Shown here one piece after another: positions 18,392-28,526 of a DNA stretch of 64,000 nt. The translations under genes were made by a program, and so were the position numbers. This DNA is from Salinimonas lutimaris (lineage in GTDB: Bacteria > Pseudomonadota > Gammaproteobacteria > Enterobacterales > Alteromonadaceae): assembly GCF_005222225.1 (NCBI RefSeq), contig NZ_CP036536.1:2876001-2940000 (forward strand), in the 5' to 3' direction. The stretch's first letter is position 1; the number at the start of each line of letters is the position of its first letter. The notes below the pieces were generated by a model. The model saw only the letters and a program-made list of their open reading frames with translations. It had not been told where the DNA came from and did not search any database.

Positions 18392-18446
18392 ACAAAAACA
18401 AAGCACATCAGCAGGCCGGTGCGGATGAGGCGCCGCTGATGTGCTT
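18392..18446 (-). terminator. Terminator after the propeller lipoprotein gene
   Basis: A 12-bp perfect stem (AAGCACATCAGC / GCTGATGTGCTT, 22-nt loop) lies 7 bp past the stop codon, followed on the minus strand by a T-rich tail (TTTGTTTTTGTTT, counting the closing stem bases). The wide loop could itself fold further. Confidence 0.75.
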
Positions 18447-18452
18447 GTCAGG

Positions 18453-20525
18453 CTAGTAAACGGGCAGTACTGCCACTGATTCAGGAGCCGTGAAGCTAAC
18501 ACTGAAATCTGCGGCTACATCGCCAGAAGCACGGTTTACAATATTGTCAAAACGCATGACCACGTTGTTGGACTTCTCGGCTACATACACATGACCATTA
18601 CTGACCATCACATCAACCGGGTTACCCAGCTGACTGAGCGGACCGGCAATCGATACACTGATATCGGTCAGACCGTCAGCCATTGCCGCACCGGGAATGA
18701 CATACAGTTTACCGTCAGTGGCATCAGCTGCACTGCCAACATCAGATAAAATCAGGGAATTGCTCTGTCCGTCATAGTCTATCCCATGAATATTGGTGGG
18801 AGCAGTCACTGCGGTACCGTTGATGGCAGGAACAATCAGGCGGTCCTCGCCGGCCAGTTCGGTCTGTCCTGCCATCAGTTTACGGCTTACCTCATCGAAC
18901 ACCGCCACCGTACCATTGGTCAGCGCCACATACGCGGTATCAGAGACGCTGTCATAGTCCACATCCCAGGGCCGGGCGTCGTTATCAGCCACCAGCGTCA
19001 TCAGCGGCGCCACATCACCCGATGCACATCCTGAAAATACCCGTACAGCCGGGGTAGTCTCGTTAAAGTCTGCGACCATGACCACATTCATTTGTGAATT
19101 CACATCCAGCCCCTTTGGTGAAACGAGCCCGGTACTTTCACCGGAAATCACCGTGTCCATCGACATGCTGTAGGCTCCGTCATCACGCATGCTGGCAAGA
19201 CGGTTGACCACCATTACCCCGCCGCCGGTATCACTGCTAAATGTGATAAAGCCGTCACCATTAGTCATGTAGGCAGCACTTTCAATAGCCATGGTACTGT
19301 CAAACTCAGCCAGTTCACTACCCAGCGTGGCGCTGAACTGACTGACCTGACCGGTGGTATCACCCTGCGCAGCCGGGTTACTCGATACACTGATGCCAGC
19401 TAACGCCATCACTGCCAGTGCATTATCTGAGGCATCTGTCATCATCGGCATTGCGCTTAGCTCAGCCACCGACTCAGGCTTAACCGAGGGAGTTGACAGA
19501 TCCGGGCGCACATCCCCGTCCGGGCCACTAAAAATGTTGTTGAATACTAAAATGGCATCATTGGATTTTTCAGCCACGCGCAGCGTGCTGCCGGTCAGGG
19601 TGATATCAACCGGATTACCCAGCATCGTTGCCGGTCCGCCAATAACCCGGCTCACCGTAGTGGCCCCATCAGCCGTGGCCGCCTGGTCGATAACAAACAG
19701 CTGCCCATCATCAGCCACCGCTGCATCACCCACATCCGATAACACCAGACGGTTTAAACGAGGTTCATACACAATACCGTGCAGGTTCACCGATAACGGA
19801 TTACCCTGCGCATCCGCCGGCACAATACTGCGCATGACCGATGGTGCAAAGTCCGAACCGGCTACGTCATCATAGACCGCGACCGAGCCGTCGGTCAGCG
19901 CTACAAACAACCGATCAGCGCTTTCATCATATGCCAGATCCCAGGGCTTGGCAGGCAAATCAATTTCCGCCACCGGCGCGACGTCTCCGGCAGCCTGGCC
20001 GCCAAACACAGACACCCGCATGCCGTTAAAATCTGCCACCATAATAAGACCGGCCGCATCAGCAAACGCAATTCCCTTAGGGTTAGTCAGACCGGTATTG
20101 GAGCCACTGATTTGTTTATCGCGCCCGGTGGTAAAAGCGGCGCCCTGGCGACTGTCAACCTGACAAACAGTTCGCAATATCCCTTCGTCGGCATCGCCCG
20201 CCTGAATTAACCGGCCAGATGACGTTAGCACCAGTCCCTCGTTGGCACCGGTGTCAAAACGGCTTAGCTGCGCCGCATTCTGATCTACCGTAGAGACCGT
20301 CCCGCGGTTGTCATCACCGTTATTGGCAATAAGAAAGCGCCCGACTGGCAGGCCTGCGGCACCATCGCTGCCATCTGCGCCGGGAGCACCGTCAGCACCA
20401 TCCGCACCGTTCATTCCATCCTGCCCGTCATCACCGTCGCAGCCGGCCAGCAGTGCACTGATGGTAGCCGCCAGTACCATCAAAGAAAGCGTCTTGCCAG
20501 TGTGGGTTGTTATTGTCATCGTCAT
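18453..20525 (-). CDS. Exported lipoprotein with collagen-like linker and duplicated propeller-like domain
   Basis: The product (about 690 residues) starts with a signal peptide ending in the lipobox LLAGC, so it should be lipid-anchored. Next comes a collagen-like run of Gly-x-x triplets (GQDGMNGADGADGAPGADG). Two homologous halves follow, each with the same ordered motifs: PKGIAF / PKGLDV, MVADFNGMRVSVF / MVADFNETTPAVRVF, KPWDLAYD / RPWDVDYD, HGIVYEPRLNRLVLSDVG / HGIDYDGQSNSLILSDVG, LGNPVDITL / LGNPVDVMV, and VAEKSNDAILVFNNI / VAEKSNNVVMRFDNI. These resemble NHL/SMP30-type beta-propeller blades. A GGAG site favours ATG 20525 or the ATG two codons later over the longer frame. Ligand and role are unknown. 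Confidence 0.8.
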   Translation of the reverse strand: MTMTITTHTGKTLSLMVLAATISALLAGCDGDDGQDGMNGADGADGAPGADGSDGAAGLPVGRFLIANNGDDNRGTVSTVDQNAAQLSRFDTGANEGLVLTSSGRLIQAGDADEGILRTVCQVDSRQGAAFTTGRDKQISGSNTGLTNPKGIAFADAAGLIMVADFNGMRVSVFGGQAAGDVAPVAEIDLPAKPWDLAYDESADRLFVALTDGSVAVYDDVAGSDFAPSVMRSIVPADAQGNPLSVNLHGIVYEPRLNRLVLSDVGDAAVADDGQLFVIDQAATADGATTVSRVIGGPATMLGNPVDITLTGSTLRVAEKSNDAILVFNNIFSGPDGDVRPDLSTPSVKPESVAELSAMPMMTDASDNALAVMALAGISVSSNPAAQGDTTGQVSQFSATLGSELAEFDSTMAIESAAYMTNGDGFITFSSDTGGGVMVVNRLASMRDDGAYSMSMDTVISGESTGLVSPKGLDVNSQMNVVMVADFNETTPAVRVFSGCASGDVAPLMTLVADNDARPWDVDYDSVSDTAYVALTNGTVAVFDEVSRKLMAGQTELAGEDRLIVPAINGTAVTAPTNIHGIDYDGQSNSLILSDVGSAADATDGKLYVIPGAAMADGLTDISVSIAGPLSQLGNPVDVMVSNGHVYVAEKSNNVVMRFDNIVNRASGDVAADFSVSFTAPESVAVLPVY

Positions 20526-20644
20526 ATCTCCGTTAAGTAAGGTTTGGCACATGCCGGACGCGCATGCTTCCCTCGCGCCCATACAGTAAACGTTACTCGC
20601 CGGTTGGATTAACAGATGCAAAACAAAGATTAACAATAGTTAAT

Positions 20645-20672
20645 AAAAAGCCCCACCGAATGGCGGGGCTTT
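20645..20672 (-). terminator. Terminator of ffh
   Basis: On the minus strand a stem of about 10 bp (AAGCCCCGCC / GGTGGGGCTT with one G-T pair) is followed by TTTTTA, about 18 bp past the ffh stop codon. Confidence 0.88.
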
Positions 20673-20690
20673 GAAAGTATGTGATTTACA

Positions 20691-22100
20691 CTATTTGCGT
20701 GGCGGGAACATACCTCCCATGCCGCCGCCCATACCACCAGGGCCACCCTGACCTCCCGGTGGCATCATGCCTTTCATCTGACGCATCATTTTCTTCATGC
20801 CGCCGCCAGACATCTTTTTCATCATCTTCTGCATTTGGGTGAACTGCTTAAGCAAACGATTCACATCCTGAATCTGGGTTCCGGACCCCGCTGCAATACG
20901 GCGTTTGCGTGAGCCTTTAATGATTTCCGGCCGCGCTCGCTCTCCCGGTGTCATAGAGTTGATGATGGCTTCCATCTGGTTAAACTGCTTATCGTTTGCC
21001 TGATCTTTTATTTTATCAGACATACTGCCCATGCCGGGTAGTTTGTCCAGCATGCCCATCATGCCGCCCATGTTTTTCATCTGCTCAAGCTGATCTTTAA
21101 AGTCCTGCAGATCAAACCCTTTGCCTTTCTGAACTTTTTTAGCCAGTTGCTGGGCTTTGTCTTTATCAACCTTGCGCTCAACTTCTTCGATCAGGCTTAA
21201 TACATCGCCCATCCCCAGAATACGCGAAGCCACTCGCTCAGGGTGGAAGGGTTCCAGAGCATCGACTTTTTCACCCATCCCCAGAAACTTGATTGGCTTG
21301 CCGGTAATCTGGCGTACAGACAACGCCGCCCCGCCCCGGGCATCACCATCGGCTTTGGTCAGAATCACGCCAGTCAGCGGCAACGCATCATTAAATGCCT
21401 TCGCGGTGTTAGCCGCATCCTGACCGGTCATGGCATCGACCACAAACAGGGTTTCTACCGGCTTCACCGCAGCGTGCAGCGCCTGAATTTCTTCCATCAT
21501 GTCAGTATCGACATGCAACCGTCCGGCGGTATCGACCAGCAGTACATCGTAAAACTGCTTTTTCGCCGCATCGATGGCATCATTGACAATATCAACCGGC
21601 TTTTGCAGTACAGTGGATGGGTGAAAGCCCACATTCACTTCATTAGCCAGAGTTTCCAGCTGTTTAATCGCCGCCGGGCGATAAATATCCGCACTGACCA
21701 CCATGACTTTTTTCTTTTCACGTTCGGTCAGGTATTTTGCCAGTTTCCCCACACTGGTGGTTTTACCGGCCCCCTGCAAGCCGGCCATCAGCACCACAGC
21801 CGGCGGCTGAGTTGCCAGGTTCAGCTTTTCATTGGCTTCCCCCATGACCGCTTCAAGTTCTGACTGAACAATTTTGATAAAGACCTGGCCAGGTTTCAGG
21901 CTTTTTGTAACTTCTGTACCAACTGCCCGGGCTTTGACCTGAGCGACAAAATCTTTAACAACCGGCAGCGCAACATCGGCCTCCAGCAGCGCCATGCGCA
22001 CTTCGCGCAGGGTGTCTTTGATATTGTCTTCGGTTAGGCGCCCGCGACCACTTACATTTTTCAGCGTCTGGCCGAGGCGCTCTGATAAATTCTCAAACAT
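20691..22100 (-). CDS. ffh: Signal recognition particle protein Ffh (SRP54)
   Basis: Ffh is a GTPase that, with 4.5S RNA, recognises signal sequences on nascent chains and delivers ribosomes to FtsY. The 469-residue product has the N-domain (MFENLSERLGQTLKNVSGRG), the G-domain with GLQGAGKTTSVGKLAKYL near 107, DTAGRLHVD near 190 and TKADGDARGGAALS near 248, and a methionine-rich M-domain that ends in Gly/Met repeats. E. coli Ffh is 453 residues. It is divergent from ypjD, as in many gammaproteobacteria. Confidence 0.98.
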   Translation of the reverse strand: MFENLSERLGQTLKNVSGRGRLTEDNIKDTLREVRMALLEADVALPVVKDFVAQVKARAVGTEVTKSLKPGQVFIKIVQSELEAVMGEANEKLNLATQPPAVVLMAGLQGAGKTTSVGKLAKYLTEREKKKVMVVSADIYRPAAIKQLETLANEVNVGFHPSTVLQKPVDIVNDAIDAAKKQFYDVLLVDTAGRLHVDTDMMEEIQALHAAVKPVETLFVVDAMTGQDAANTAKAFNDALPLTGVILTKADGDARGGAALSVRQITGKPIKFLGMGEKVDALEPFHPERVASRILGMGDVLSLIEEVERKVDKDKAQQLAKKVQKGKGFDLQDFKDQLEQMKNMGGMMGMLDKLPGMGSMSDKIKDQANDKQFNQMEAIINSMTPGERARPEIIKGSRKRRIAAGSGTQIQDVNRLLKQFTQMQKMMKKMSGGGMKKMMRQMKGMMPPGGQGGPGGMGGGMGGMFPPRK

Positions 22101-22328
22101 ACAAAGGAATCTTCTGTCTCTTAGATTAATACTGCACAGTATAACGAAAATCGTGCAGCGAACGTACCACCAGATGGACCTGATTTACCAGTAATTGGTG
22201 ACAAACCTGGCAAAATCCATGACTGAGGTTGAATTTCCCCCTCAGTTGCAGTATCAATACCGGCAATTGTGTTATCGTAACAGGGTAATACAAATCATAA
22301 AAATTGCCTGTTACCCGGAATCAGGCTG

Positions 22329-23141
22329 ATGTTATTAGGAACGTGGATGACCTCGCTTTTGGCTGTACCAGCCGTCGGCTTATATTTTCTTGCTGCCACA
22401 TTAATGATGCGGCGTTTTTTACACCCTCAGCAAGGGGTTAGCCAATCGCTGCCACTGATTATTGCCGCCCTGGCTGCGCTGGCTCATATTGGCTTTCTGA
22501 CCAACGCCATTGTGCTGGCACCGGGTCAGAATATGAGCATTACCAATGTGCTGTCACTGGTATCCTGGTTAATTACCTGTGCCATGCTGGTCTCAGCCAG
22601 CGTATTGCCCAACCTGATGCTACTGCCGGTAGTTTTTGCTTTTTCAGCCCTGACGGTGCTGGCCTCCTGGCTGATTCCAGTAGCTCACATTATGCACATT
22701 GAACTGCATCCGGGTCTGGTTGTGCATATCACCTTATCATTATTTGCCTACGGTACGCTGGTGATTGCTTTTTTGTATGCTTTGCAGATGTCATACATTA
22801 CCTATCGGCTCAAACAAAAAGGTTCAGCCTTACTGCACTCTTCACTGCCGCCGCTAATGATGGTGGAAGGCATGATGTTCCGGTTGCTCCAGTTAGGCAC
22901 CGGGCTGTTAATTATCGCCCAGCTTAGTGGTTTTGTTTTTCTGGAAAATATGTTCAGCCGGATGTACGCCCACAAAACCGTGCTCTCACTGATGGCCCTG
23001 GCGCTTTACCTGTTTATTCTGGCCGGCGAAAAATTACGTGGCTGGCAGGCCCGCCAGGTGATCGTGCTGAACATCATCGGCGTGCTATTATTAACACTTG
23101 CCTATTTTGGCAGCCGCTTTGTCAGGGAAGTTCTGCTGTAG
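22329..23141 (+). CDS. ypjD: Inner-membrane protein YpjD, cytochrome c assembly (CcsA-like) family
   Basis: A 270-residue protein with about eight hydrophobic helices and conserved histidines, for example in HIELHPGLVVHITLSLFAYG and in YAHKTVLSLMALALYLF. These resemble the haem-handling histidines of the CcsA/CcmC family. It sits divergently next to ffh and upstream of yfjD, the conserved ffh-ypjD-yfjD neighbourhood. The biological function of YpjD is not firmly established; in enterobacteria it has been linked to ion efflux together with YfjD. Confidence 0.85.
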   Translation: MLLGTWMTSLLAVPAVGLYFLAATLMMRRFLHPQQGVSQSLPLIIAALAALAHIGFLTNAIVLAPGQNMSITNVLSLVSWLITCAMLVSASVLPNLMLLPVVFAFSALTVLASWLIPVAHIMHIELHPGLVVHITLSLFAYGTLVIAFLYALQMSYITYRLKQKGSALLHSSLPPLMMVEGMMFRLLQLGTGLLIIAQLSGFVFLENMFSRMYAHKTVLSLMALALYLFILAGEKLRGWQARQVIVLNIIGVLLLTLAYFGSRFVREVLL

Positions 23142-23257
23142 CATACTAACCGACTCAGATTTGGCCGGATACGGCGTGAACCGGCCATAATTAACCCTTG
23201 CAACGCCATGAACGAATTACTACATTGAACAGTCACCAAGGTACAGGAAACCAATAG

Positions 23258-24550
23258 TTGGAAGACATATCTACCGCCACGCTATCCATTATACTGGGCG
23301 TGCTCATTTTATTTTCTGCGTATTTCTCCAGTTCTGAAACTGGCATGATGTCAATCAACCGCTACCGGCTGAAACACCTTCAAAAAGAGGGCAACAAGTC
23401 GGCCAAGCGGGTACAGCGTTTACTCGATCGACCCGACCGCCTGATTGGTCTGATTCTGATCGGCAACAACCTGGTGAATATTGCAGCCTCATCCATTGCC
23501 ACTATCATCTGTACCCGTCTATTCGGGGATTACTGGGGCTTTTTTGCCACCACCTTTGGCCTGACCCTGGTTCTGCTGATTTTTGCCGAAGTCACGCCCA
23601 AGACCCTGGCTGCGCTGTACCCGGAAAAAATTGCGTTCCCCAGTTCGTTAATTCTGTTGCCGCTACTCACCGTGATGTACCCGTTTGTGGCGCTGATCAA
23701 CAGTATCACTAACAGTATTTTGTATCTGCTTCGTATTAACCCTACCAATGGCAGCGATGATAGCCTTAGCCGGGAGGAGTTGCGGACCGTAGTGTATGAA
23801 GCCGGCGCTATGATCCCCAAAAAGCACCAGGATATGCTGGTCAGCATTTTGGATCTGGAAAGCGTAACAGCAGAAGATATTATGGTGCCCAGAGCTGAAA
23901 TTTTTGCCATCGACATCAACGATGACTGGAAAAAAATTCAGAGACAACTGACCAGTTCACAGCATACCCGGGTACTGCTGTACCGTGACAGCGTGGACGA
24001 TGCAGTTGGGTTTGTGCACGTACGTGATGCCTTGCGCCTGTTGTCCAAGGATCAGTTTACCAAAAGCAGTCTGCTGCGAGCGGTACGTGAAATTTACTAC
24101 ACCCCAGAATCTACACCGCTGCATACCCTGATGTATAAATTCCAGACCGAAAAAGAGCGTATTGCGCTGGTGGTCGACGAATACGGCGATATTATGGGGC
24201 TGGTGACGCTGGAAGATATTCTGGAAGAGATTATCGGAGACTTCACCACCAGTATGGTGCCGGATCACAGTAAAGAAGCCCACTTGCAACAGGACGGCAG
24301 CGTGCTGGTAGATGGCAGTGCCAATATTCGTGATTTGAATAAAGAGATGGACTGGAACCTGCCTATTGAGGGACCTAAAACACTCAACGGCCTGTTACTT
24401 GAGTATCTTGAAGAGATTCCAGAGCACAAGGTTAGCGTGCGACTGGCAGGTTATCCGATTGAAATTGTTGATATTTCTGAAAATATGATTAAAACCGTGC
24501 GGATCATGCCTGAATTCTTTCAGGCCGAACGGGAAGCGTCCGCCGAATAA
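23258..24550 (+). CDS. yfjD: CNNM/CorC-family membrane transporter with CBS domains (YfjD-like)
   Basis: The 430-residue protein has an N-terminal DUF21 (CNNM) membrane domain (helices in residues 1-150, with SSETGMMSINRYRL), a CBS pair (about 190-330, with TAEDIMVPRAEIFAID and VVDEYGDIMGLVTLEDILEEI) and a C-terminal CorC_HlyC domain. Family members handle Mg2+ or Co2+ transport. Translation appears to start at a TTG (23258), 9 bp after an AGGAAA site; no in-frame ATG precedes the conserved sequence. It ends directly against a small convergent gene. Confidence 0.92.
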   Translation: MEDISTATLSIILGVLILFSAYFSSSETGMMSINRYRLKHLQKEGNKSAKRVQRLLDRPDRLIGLILIGNNLVNIAASSIATIICTRLFGDYWGFFATTFGLTLVLLIFAEVTPKTLAALYPEKIAFPSSLILLPLLTVMYPFVALINSITNSILYLLRINPTNGSDDSLSREELRTVVYEAGAMIPKKHQDMLVSILDLESVTAEDIMVPRAEIFAIDINDDWKKIQRQLTSSQHTRVLLYRDSVDDAVGFVHVRDALRLLSKDQFTKSSLLRAVREIYYTPESTPLHTLMYKFQTEKERIALVVDEYGDIMGLVTLEDILEEIIGDFTTSMVPDHSKEAHLQQDGSVLVDGSANIRDLNKEMDWNLPIEGPKTLNGLLLEYLEEIPEHKVSVRLAGYPIEIVDISENMIKTVRIMPEFFQAEREASAE

Positions 24551-24745
24551 TCAGCGCTTTTTATCGCTGCGGCGGGCCATGACCTGAGCTTTTGCCGCAG
24601 CCACCTTACCTGATAACGTATTGAGTTTGCCTAATAACTCTTTAAGCTCATCATCATCGCGTAGGTCCGCTTCAGCCATATGACTTTCCAGCGATTGCCT
24701 GAGAATGTCAGGAATGGATTTTGTTGTCATCTCACCAGTACTCAT
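24551..24745 (-). CDS. Small hypothetical protein, convergent with yfjD
   Basis: A short highly charged helical protein of about 64 residues (core TTKSIPDILRQSLESHMAEA, then DDDELKELLGKLNTLSGKV, ending with a basic tail). Its stop codon abuts that of yfjD with no gap. No cysteine motif, signal peptide or membrane segment is visible. The start is uncertain: GTG 24748, ATG 24745 and ATG 24730 are all possible and none has a strong ribosome-binding site. I do not recognise a family. Confidence 0.45.
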   Translation of the reverse strand: MSTGEMTTKSIPDILRQSLESHMAEADLRDDDELKELLGKLNTLSGKVAAAKAQVMARRSDKKR

Positions 24746-24899
24746 CACGATCGACCAACCGGACGTTGTTCGACACCATTTATCTAACCTTATATATCGG
24801 TCAGACAGTGATGTTCTTAAGTGAAAAGCGGCAAAAAGGAAAAATACATTCAGGGAGGGGAATTGAATTGTACAGATTTAATAGTAGCCGGGACGCTGG

Positions 24900-25409
24900 C
24901 TAGCGCCCCTGATAATGCTCCAGCAGCGTGCCTTTATGGTTATCTAATGAATAGTCGATAACTGCCACCGAACCGGTAGCAAACAAGGGGGTGAGCTGGT
25001 TCTGGCACAGTTCATCCATCAGATAACTGACAAACGGCATATGGCTGACCAGCAGCACACTTTTAATGGGCCGCGGCTTATTTCTGGAATGGCCGAGCAG
25101 CGCATCAACGTAATCATGAGCCAGATGAATATCGCCATCTGGCACAATGTCGTCGCACACTTCCACATCACCGAACTTGTGGGACTGCGTCATCATGTCA
25201 AATGTCTGACGGGTTCGCTGATATGGCGAAACCAATGCCATATCAATCGATCCTTCCCGGCTGTATTTGTGTAGCCATGTGGAAGAGGCAATGGCTTGCG
25301 ACCGACCGAACTCAGTCAGTTTTCGCGACTTATCATCCCGTCTCGCGGCCTCTGCCTCTCCGTGGCGCATGACAAATAATAAAATAGAATCGCTGTTTTG
25401 ACCTGACAT
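24900..25409 (-). CDS. sixA: Phosphohistidine phosphatase SixA
   Basis: SixA removes phosphate from histidine on phosphotransfer domains or PTS proteins (ArcB and NPr in E. coli). The 169-residue protein is a single histidine-phosphatase domain with the RHG signature MRHGEAEA near residue 14, the middle motif SPYQRTRQTFDMM and a second catalytic His in LLVSHMPFVSYLMDEL. E. coli SixA is 161 residues. It lies alone, divergent from the insulinase-family gene. Confidence 0.88.
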   Translation of the reverse strand: MSGQNSDSILLFVMRHGEAEAARRDDKSRKLTEFGRSQAIASSTWLHKYSREGSIDMALVSPYQRTRQTFDMMTQSHKFGDVEVCDDIVPDGDIHLAHDYVDALLGHSRNKPRPIKSVLLVSHMPFVSYLMDELCQNQLTPLFATGSVAVIDYSLDNHKGTLLEHYQGR

Positions 25410-25596
25410 AACATTACTAATAATATGAGATACTGCTAACTAAACGATAGCAGAACAAGGATTTATAGCCCAGTGATAATATAGAAATATCAGGCGACTC
25501 ATACTAATGTTTAATCAAGGGAATTTGTGGATGTGTCGATTCCTATTAAAAATGCAGTAAAGCCGTATCCGGTCGTTCACTAACTATGAGAGCATT

Positions 25597-28338
25597 TTGA
25601 CTACATTAAATTTTTTCGACGCCACATACCTGACCCTTCCCAATGGCCTGAAGGTCATGCTTTGCCCCACTGAGGGGACAACCAGCTTTGTTTCTATGTC
25701 GGTGAAAGCCGGTCATTTTTATGATCCTGAAAATTGTCAGGGGCTGGCTCATTTACTTGAGCATGCCTTATTTCTTGGCAGTCAGCACCTGCCCAAGCCC
25801 AATAGCATCAACGATTTGGTAGAACGGCACGGCGGTGCGATTAACGCCTGGACCGCCGCCGAGTACGCCAATTATCATTTTCAGTGCCCGGGAGAGGCTT
25901 TATCTACCCTGCTACCTGCCTTTGCTGACATGCTCCGGCGGCCTTTGCTTAATAAACAGGCACTGGTAAAGGAAATTCAGTCGATTGATGCTGAGTTTCA
26001 TTTTAAGCGCAAAGATGATCTGCGCCGCTTGTATCAGATTCACAAAGAAACCTGTAATCCAGCGCATCCGTTTGCCAAATTTTCGGTAGGTAACGCCCAG
26101 ATATTTAACGCGATTGGCGATGAAGCGCTGCGTGGCATGCTGGCCGGCTTTCATCAGCAATATTACTGCGCGGCGAATATGACCATGTGTATTTTTACCG
26201 CTAACCCGATTGATGATGTCAGACAACTGGTTGAAAAAGGGTTTGGTAGTGTTGAGCAAGGGCAGCAGGCAACAGCCGACTGGCCCGCCATGTACCTTGA
26301 TGAACAAAAAGGCGTACAGATTAATATTGTGCCCTTACAGTCTGCCCGCCGGATGATTGTGACCTTCCCTTTGCCCGGATTGCATAATGATTACCGGGTC
26401 AAGCCACTGAATTATTTCAGTCACCTGCTTGGCGATGAGGGAGAAGGCTCCTTACTGGCGTTTTTGAAAGCACATAACTGGGTGACTAACCTGATTGCCG
26501 GCAGTGGTATAGAGGGTGACGATTACAAAGACTTCAATATTAGTTTTCAGCTGACCCGCGAGGGTCTGAATCACCGTGAGCATATTCTGTATGCTCTGTT
26601 TGCCTATTTAAAGTTGCTGGAACAATCCCTGGAAGAGCCCTGGCGGTATCATGAAAAGTCCCGGTTGAATGACCTGGCTTTTCAGTTTGAAGAAACCCCT
26701 AAGCTGCTGCCTCTGGCTTGTGAATATGCACAACATCTGTTTCTGTATGATTTTGATGAAATTCCGTTTTTGCGCGTCAGCGATAACGGTTTTGATAAAG
26801 CTGTTTTGCAAGCATCGCTGGCCCATTTTTCGGCGCACGCTATCCGGGTAAAAACTATCGCGCCCGGACTTCCGGTTGACCGTCAATGCAAGCATTACGA
26901 CGCACATTATAGCATCACCCCGTTTGATACCGAGTTTCTTGATTCTGTTGCACAAGCCGAGCCTATTGAAGGCATGTTTTTACCGCCTCCCAATCCTTAT
27001 CTTGGTAGTGAGTATGAACTAACCATGCAGGTTCCGGCTTACAGTAAACCGCAAAACCTGATCGCTAAAGCCGGGCTCAATTGCTGGTTTGCTCAGGATC
27101 ATGACTTTGCCAGCCCCAAAGGGGATATTTATTTTTCATTTGATACCCGGGGCTTTACTGACTCACTGCCTGCGGTCGGGGCAAAACGTATATGGCTGGC
27201 GTGTCTGAACGATGAGCTACAGGCAAAATATTACCGGGCCGAGATTGCCGGGCTGCACTATCGCCTGTACGGACATCAGGCTGGTTTTAGCCTGCATACC
27301 CGCGGCTTTACCAACCAGCAAATGTTGCTGGCAACCCAGCTGTTTGAAGCCATTCAGACTATCAGGCCGTCGCAAGAGCAGTTTGAAATGCGTAAAGCGA
27401 TGCAACTACAGAACCTGCAGAATGCCTTACTGAATAAACCCACCAACCGGCTGTTTTCCCGCCTCAGTGTGCTGATACAGCGTAATACCCAGGCGCCTGT
27501 CGACCTGATAAAGGCGGTTGAACAGTGCACCTACGAGGATATGCTGACCTATGCCGATGCTGCACTGGCAGAATTTTATCTGGAAACCTTGATGCATGGT
27601 AACTGGTCGCCACAAGAAGCAACAGCATTTGCCCGGCAGATTGAACAACAGGCTCCAAATGCAGTGTCCTCCCCGCTAAGTCGGCAGGTGTCTTTATTAC
27701 CGACCGGTAAAACTCTGGTGCATCAGGTGCCCAGTGAGCATGAAGACGCCGCTGTGGTGCTTTACCTTCAGGCGCCTTCTAACAGTGATCACGACACGAT
27801 TATGTGCATGGTGCTCGAACAGATGCTATCGGCCCCGTTTTTTAATGCGTTACGCACTCAAAAACAATTAGGCTATGTAGTGGGCACAGGCTATGTGCCG
27901 CATAACCAGCACCCGGGTATGTCATTTTACGTGCAAAGCCCCACACATTCGCCGGAACAGTTGCTGGATGAAATCACCCGGTTTTTGTTTGAACAGCTAA
28001 AAGACATCGACTTTTATCAGGTTTACTGGAACAACATTCGTCAGAACTTGTTAAAGCAACTTGAAGACAAAGATTTATCTCTATCCATGAAATCCCAGCG
28101 TCTGTGGATCAGTCTGGGTACCGAGGATTATCATTTTGACCGTAATCTGCGATTGGCCGCGATGATTGAAAACCTCGAGTTCGACCAAATCAGCGCCTAT
28201 GCCGATAAGCTTGCTAACCGTGAACTGTTCGGTGAGCTGGTTTTATTTGCCCAGGGTAAATTTGATGACGCCACGTTCCCCTCAGGGCTACGCGTAGACG
28301 ACATCACCGCATTTAAAGAGCTTACCCCCGGGCACTGA
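25597..28338 (+). CDS. Insulinase-family (M16) zinc metalloprotease, protease III-like
   Basis: The 913-residue protein contains the inverted zinc motif HLLEH (His52, Glu55, His56), with a downstream Glu in the VKEIQSIDAEF region as third ligand. Four M16 half-domains follow, and the C-terminal half has the R/Y-type substrate-binding stretch (RTQKQLGYVVGTGY). E. coli protease III (PtrA) has about 960 residues and a signal peptide; here no signal peptide is visible, so it may be cytoplasmic. The start is TTG at 25597, 4 bp after GAGAG. It probably degrades oligopeptides. Confidence 0.9.
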   Translation: MTTLNFFDATYLTLPNGLKVMLCPTEGTTSFVSMSVKAGHFYDPENCQGLAHLLEHALFLGSQHLPKPNSINDLVERHGGAINAWTAAEYANYHFQCPGEALSTLLPAFADMLRRPLLNKQALVKEIQSIDAEFHFKRKDDLRRLYQIHKETCNPAHPFAKFSVGNAQIFNAIGDEALRGMLAGFHQQYYCAANMTMCIFTANPIDDVRQLVEKGFGSVEQGQQATADWPAMYLDEQKGVQINIVPLQSARRMIVTFPLPGLHNDYRVKPLNYFSHLLGDEGEGSLLAFLKAHNWVTNLIAGSGIEGDDYKDFNISFQLTREGLNHREHILYALFAYLKLLEQSLEEPWRYHEKSRLNDLAFQFEETPKLLPLACEYAQHLFLYDFDEIPFLRVSDNGFDKAVLQASLAHFSAHAIRVKTIAPGLPVDRQCKHYDAHYSITPFDTEFLDSVAQAEPIEGMFLPPPNPYLGSEYELTMQVPAYSKPQNLIAKAGLNCWFAQDHDFASPKGDIYFSFDTRGFTDSLPAVGAKRIWLACLNDELQAKYYRAEIAGLHYRLYGHQAGFSLHTRGFTNQQMLLATQLFEAIQTIRPSQEQFEMRKAMQLQNLQNALLNKPTNRLFSRLSVLIQRNTQAPVDLIKAVEQCTYEDMLTYADAALAEFYLETLMHGNWSPQEATAFARQIEQQAPNAVSSPLSRQVSLLPTGKTLVHQVPSEHEDAAVVLYLQAPSNSDHDTIMCMVLEQMLSAPFFNALRTQKQLGYVVGTGYVPHNQHPGMSFYVQSPTHSPEQLLDEITRFLFEQLKDIDFYQVYWNNIRQNLLKQLEDKDLSLSMKSQRLWISLGTEDYHFDRNLRLAAMIENLEFDQISAYADKLANRELFGELVLFAQGKFDDATFPSGLRVDDITAFKELTPGH

Positions 28339-28526
28339 GTGTAAGTACAAACTTACTGTTAAGTGTCCGTTGCCACCTTGTTTAAATTTTGTTCTGCACT
28401 TTATTATGCAGGTAAAAATACCTTGTTAAGCGGATACTTATTAGGCATATTGGTACTCAGGTATGACAAGATTCTACCGATATAATTAACTAATAATGAT
28501 AAGGCTTAACAAGCCACAAAGGTGTA

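Noticed and set aside
22540..22560. Other sigma-54-like TGGCAC matches in the window
   Set aside because: They lie inside genes or lack the GC at the correct 10-bp distance.
24862..24903. Short frame starting TTG after AGGGAGGGG near the sixA end
   Set aside because: Only eleven codons with no conserved feature, ending inside the sixA stop region.
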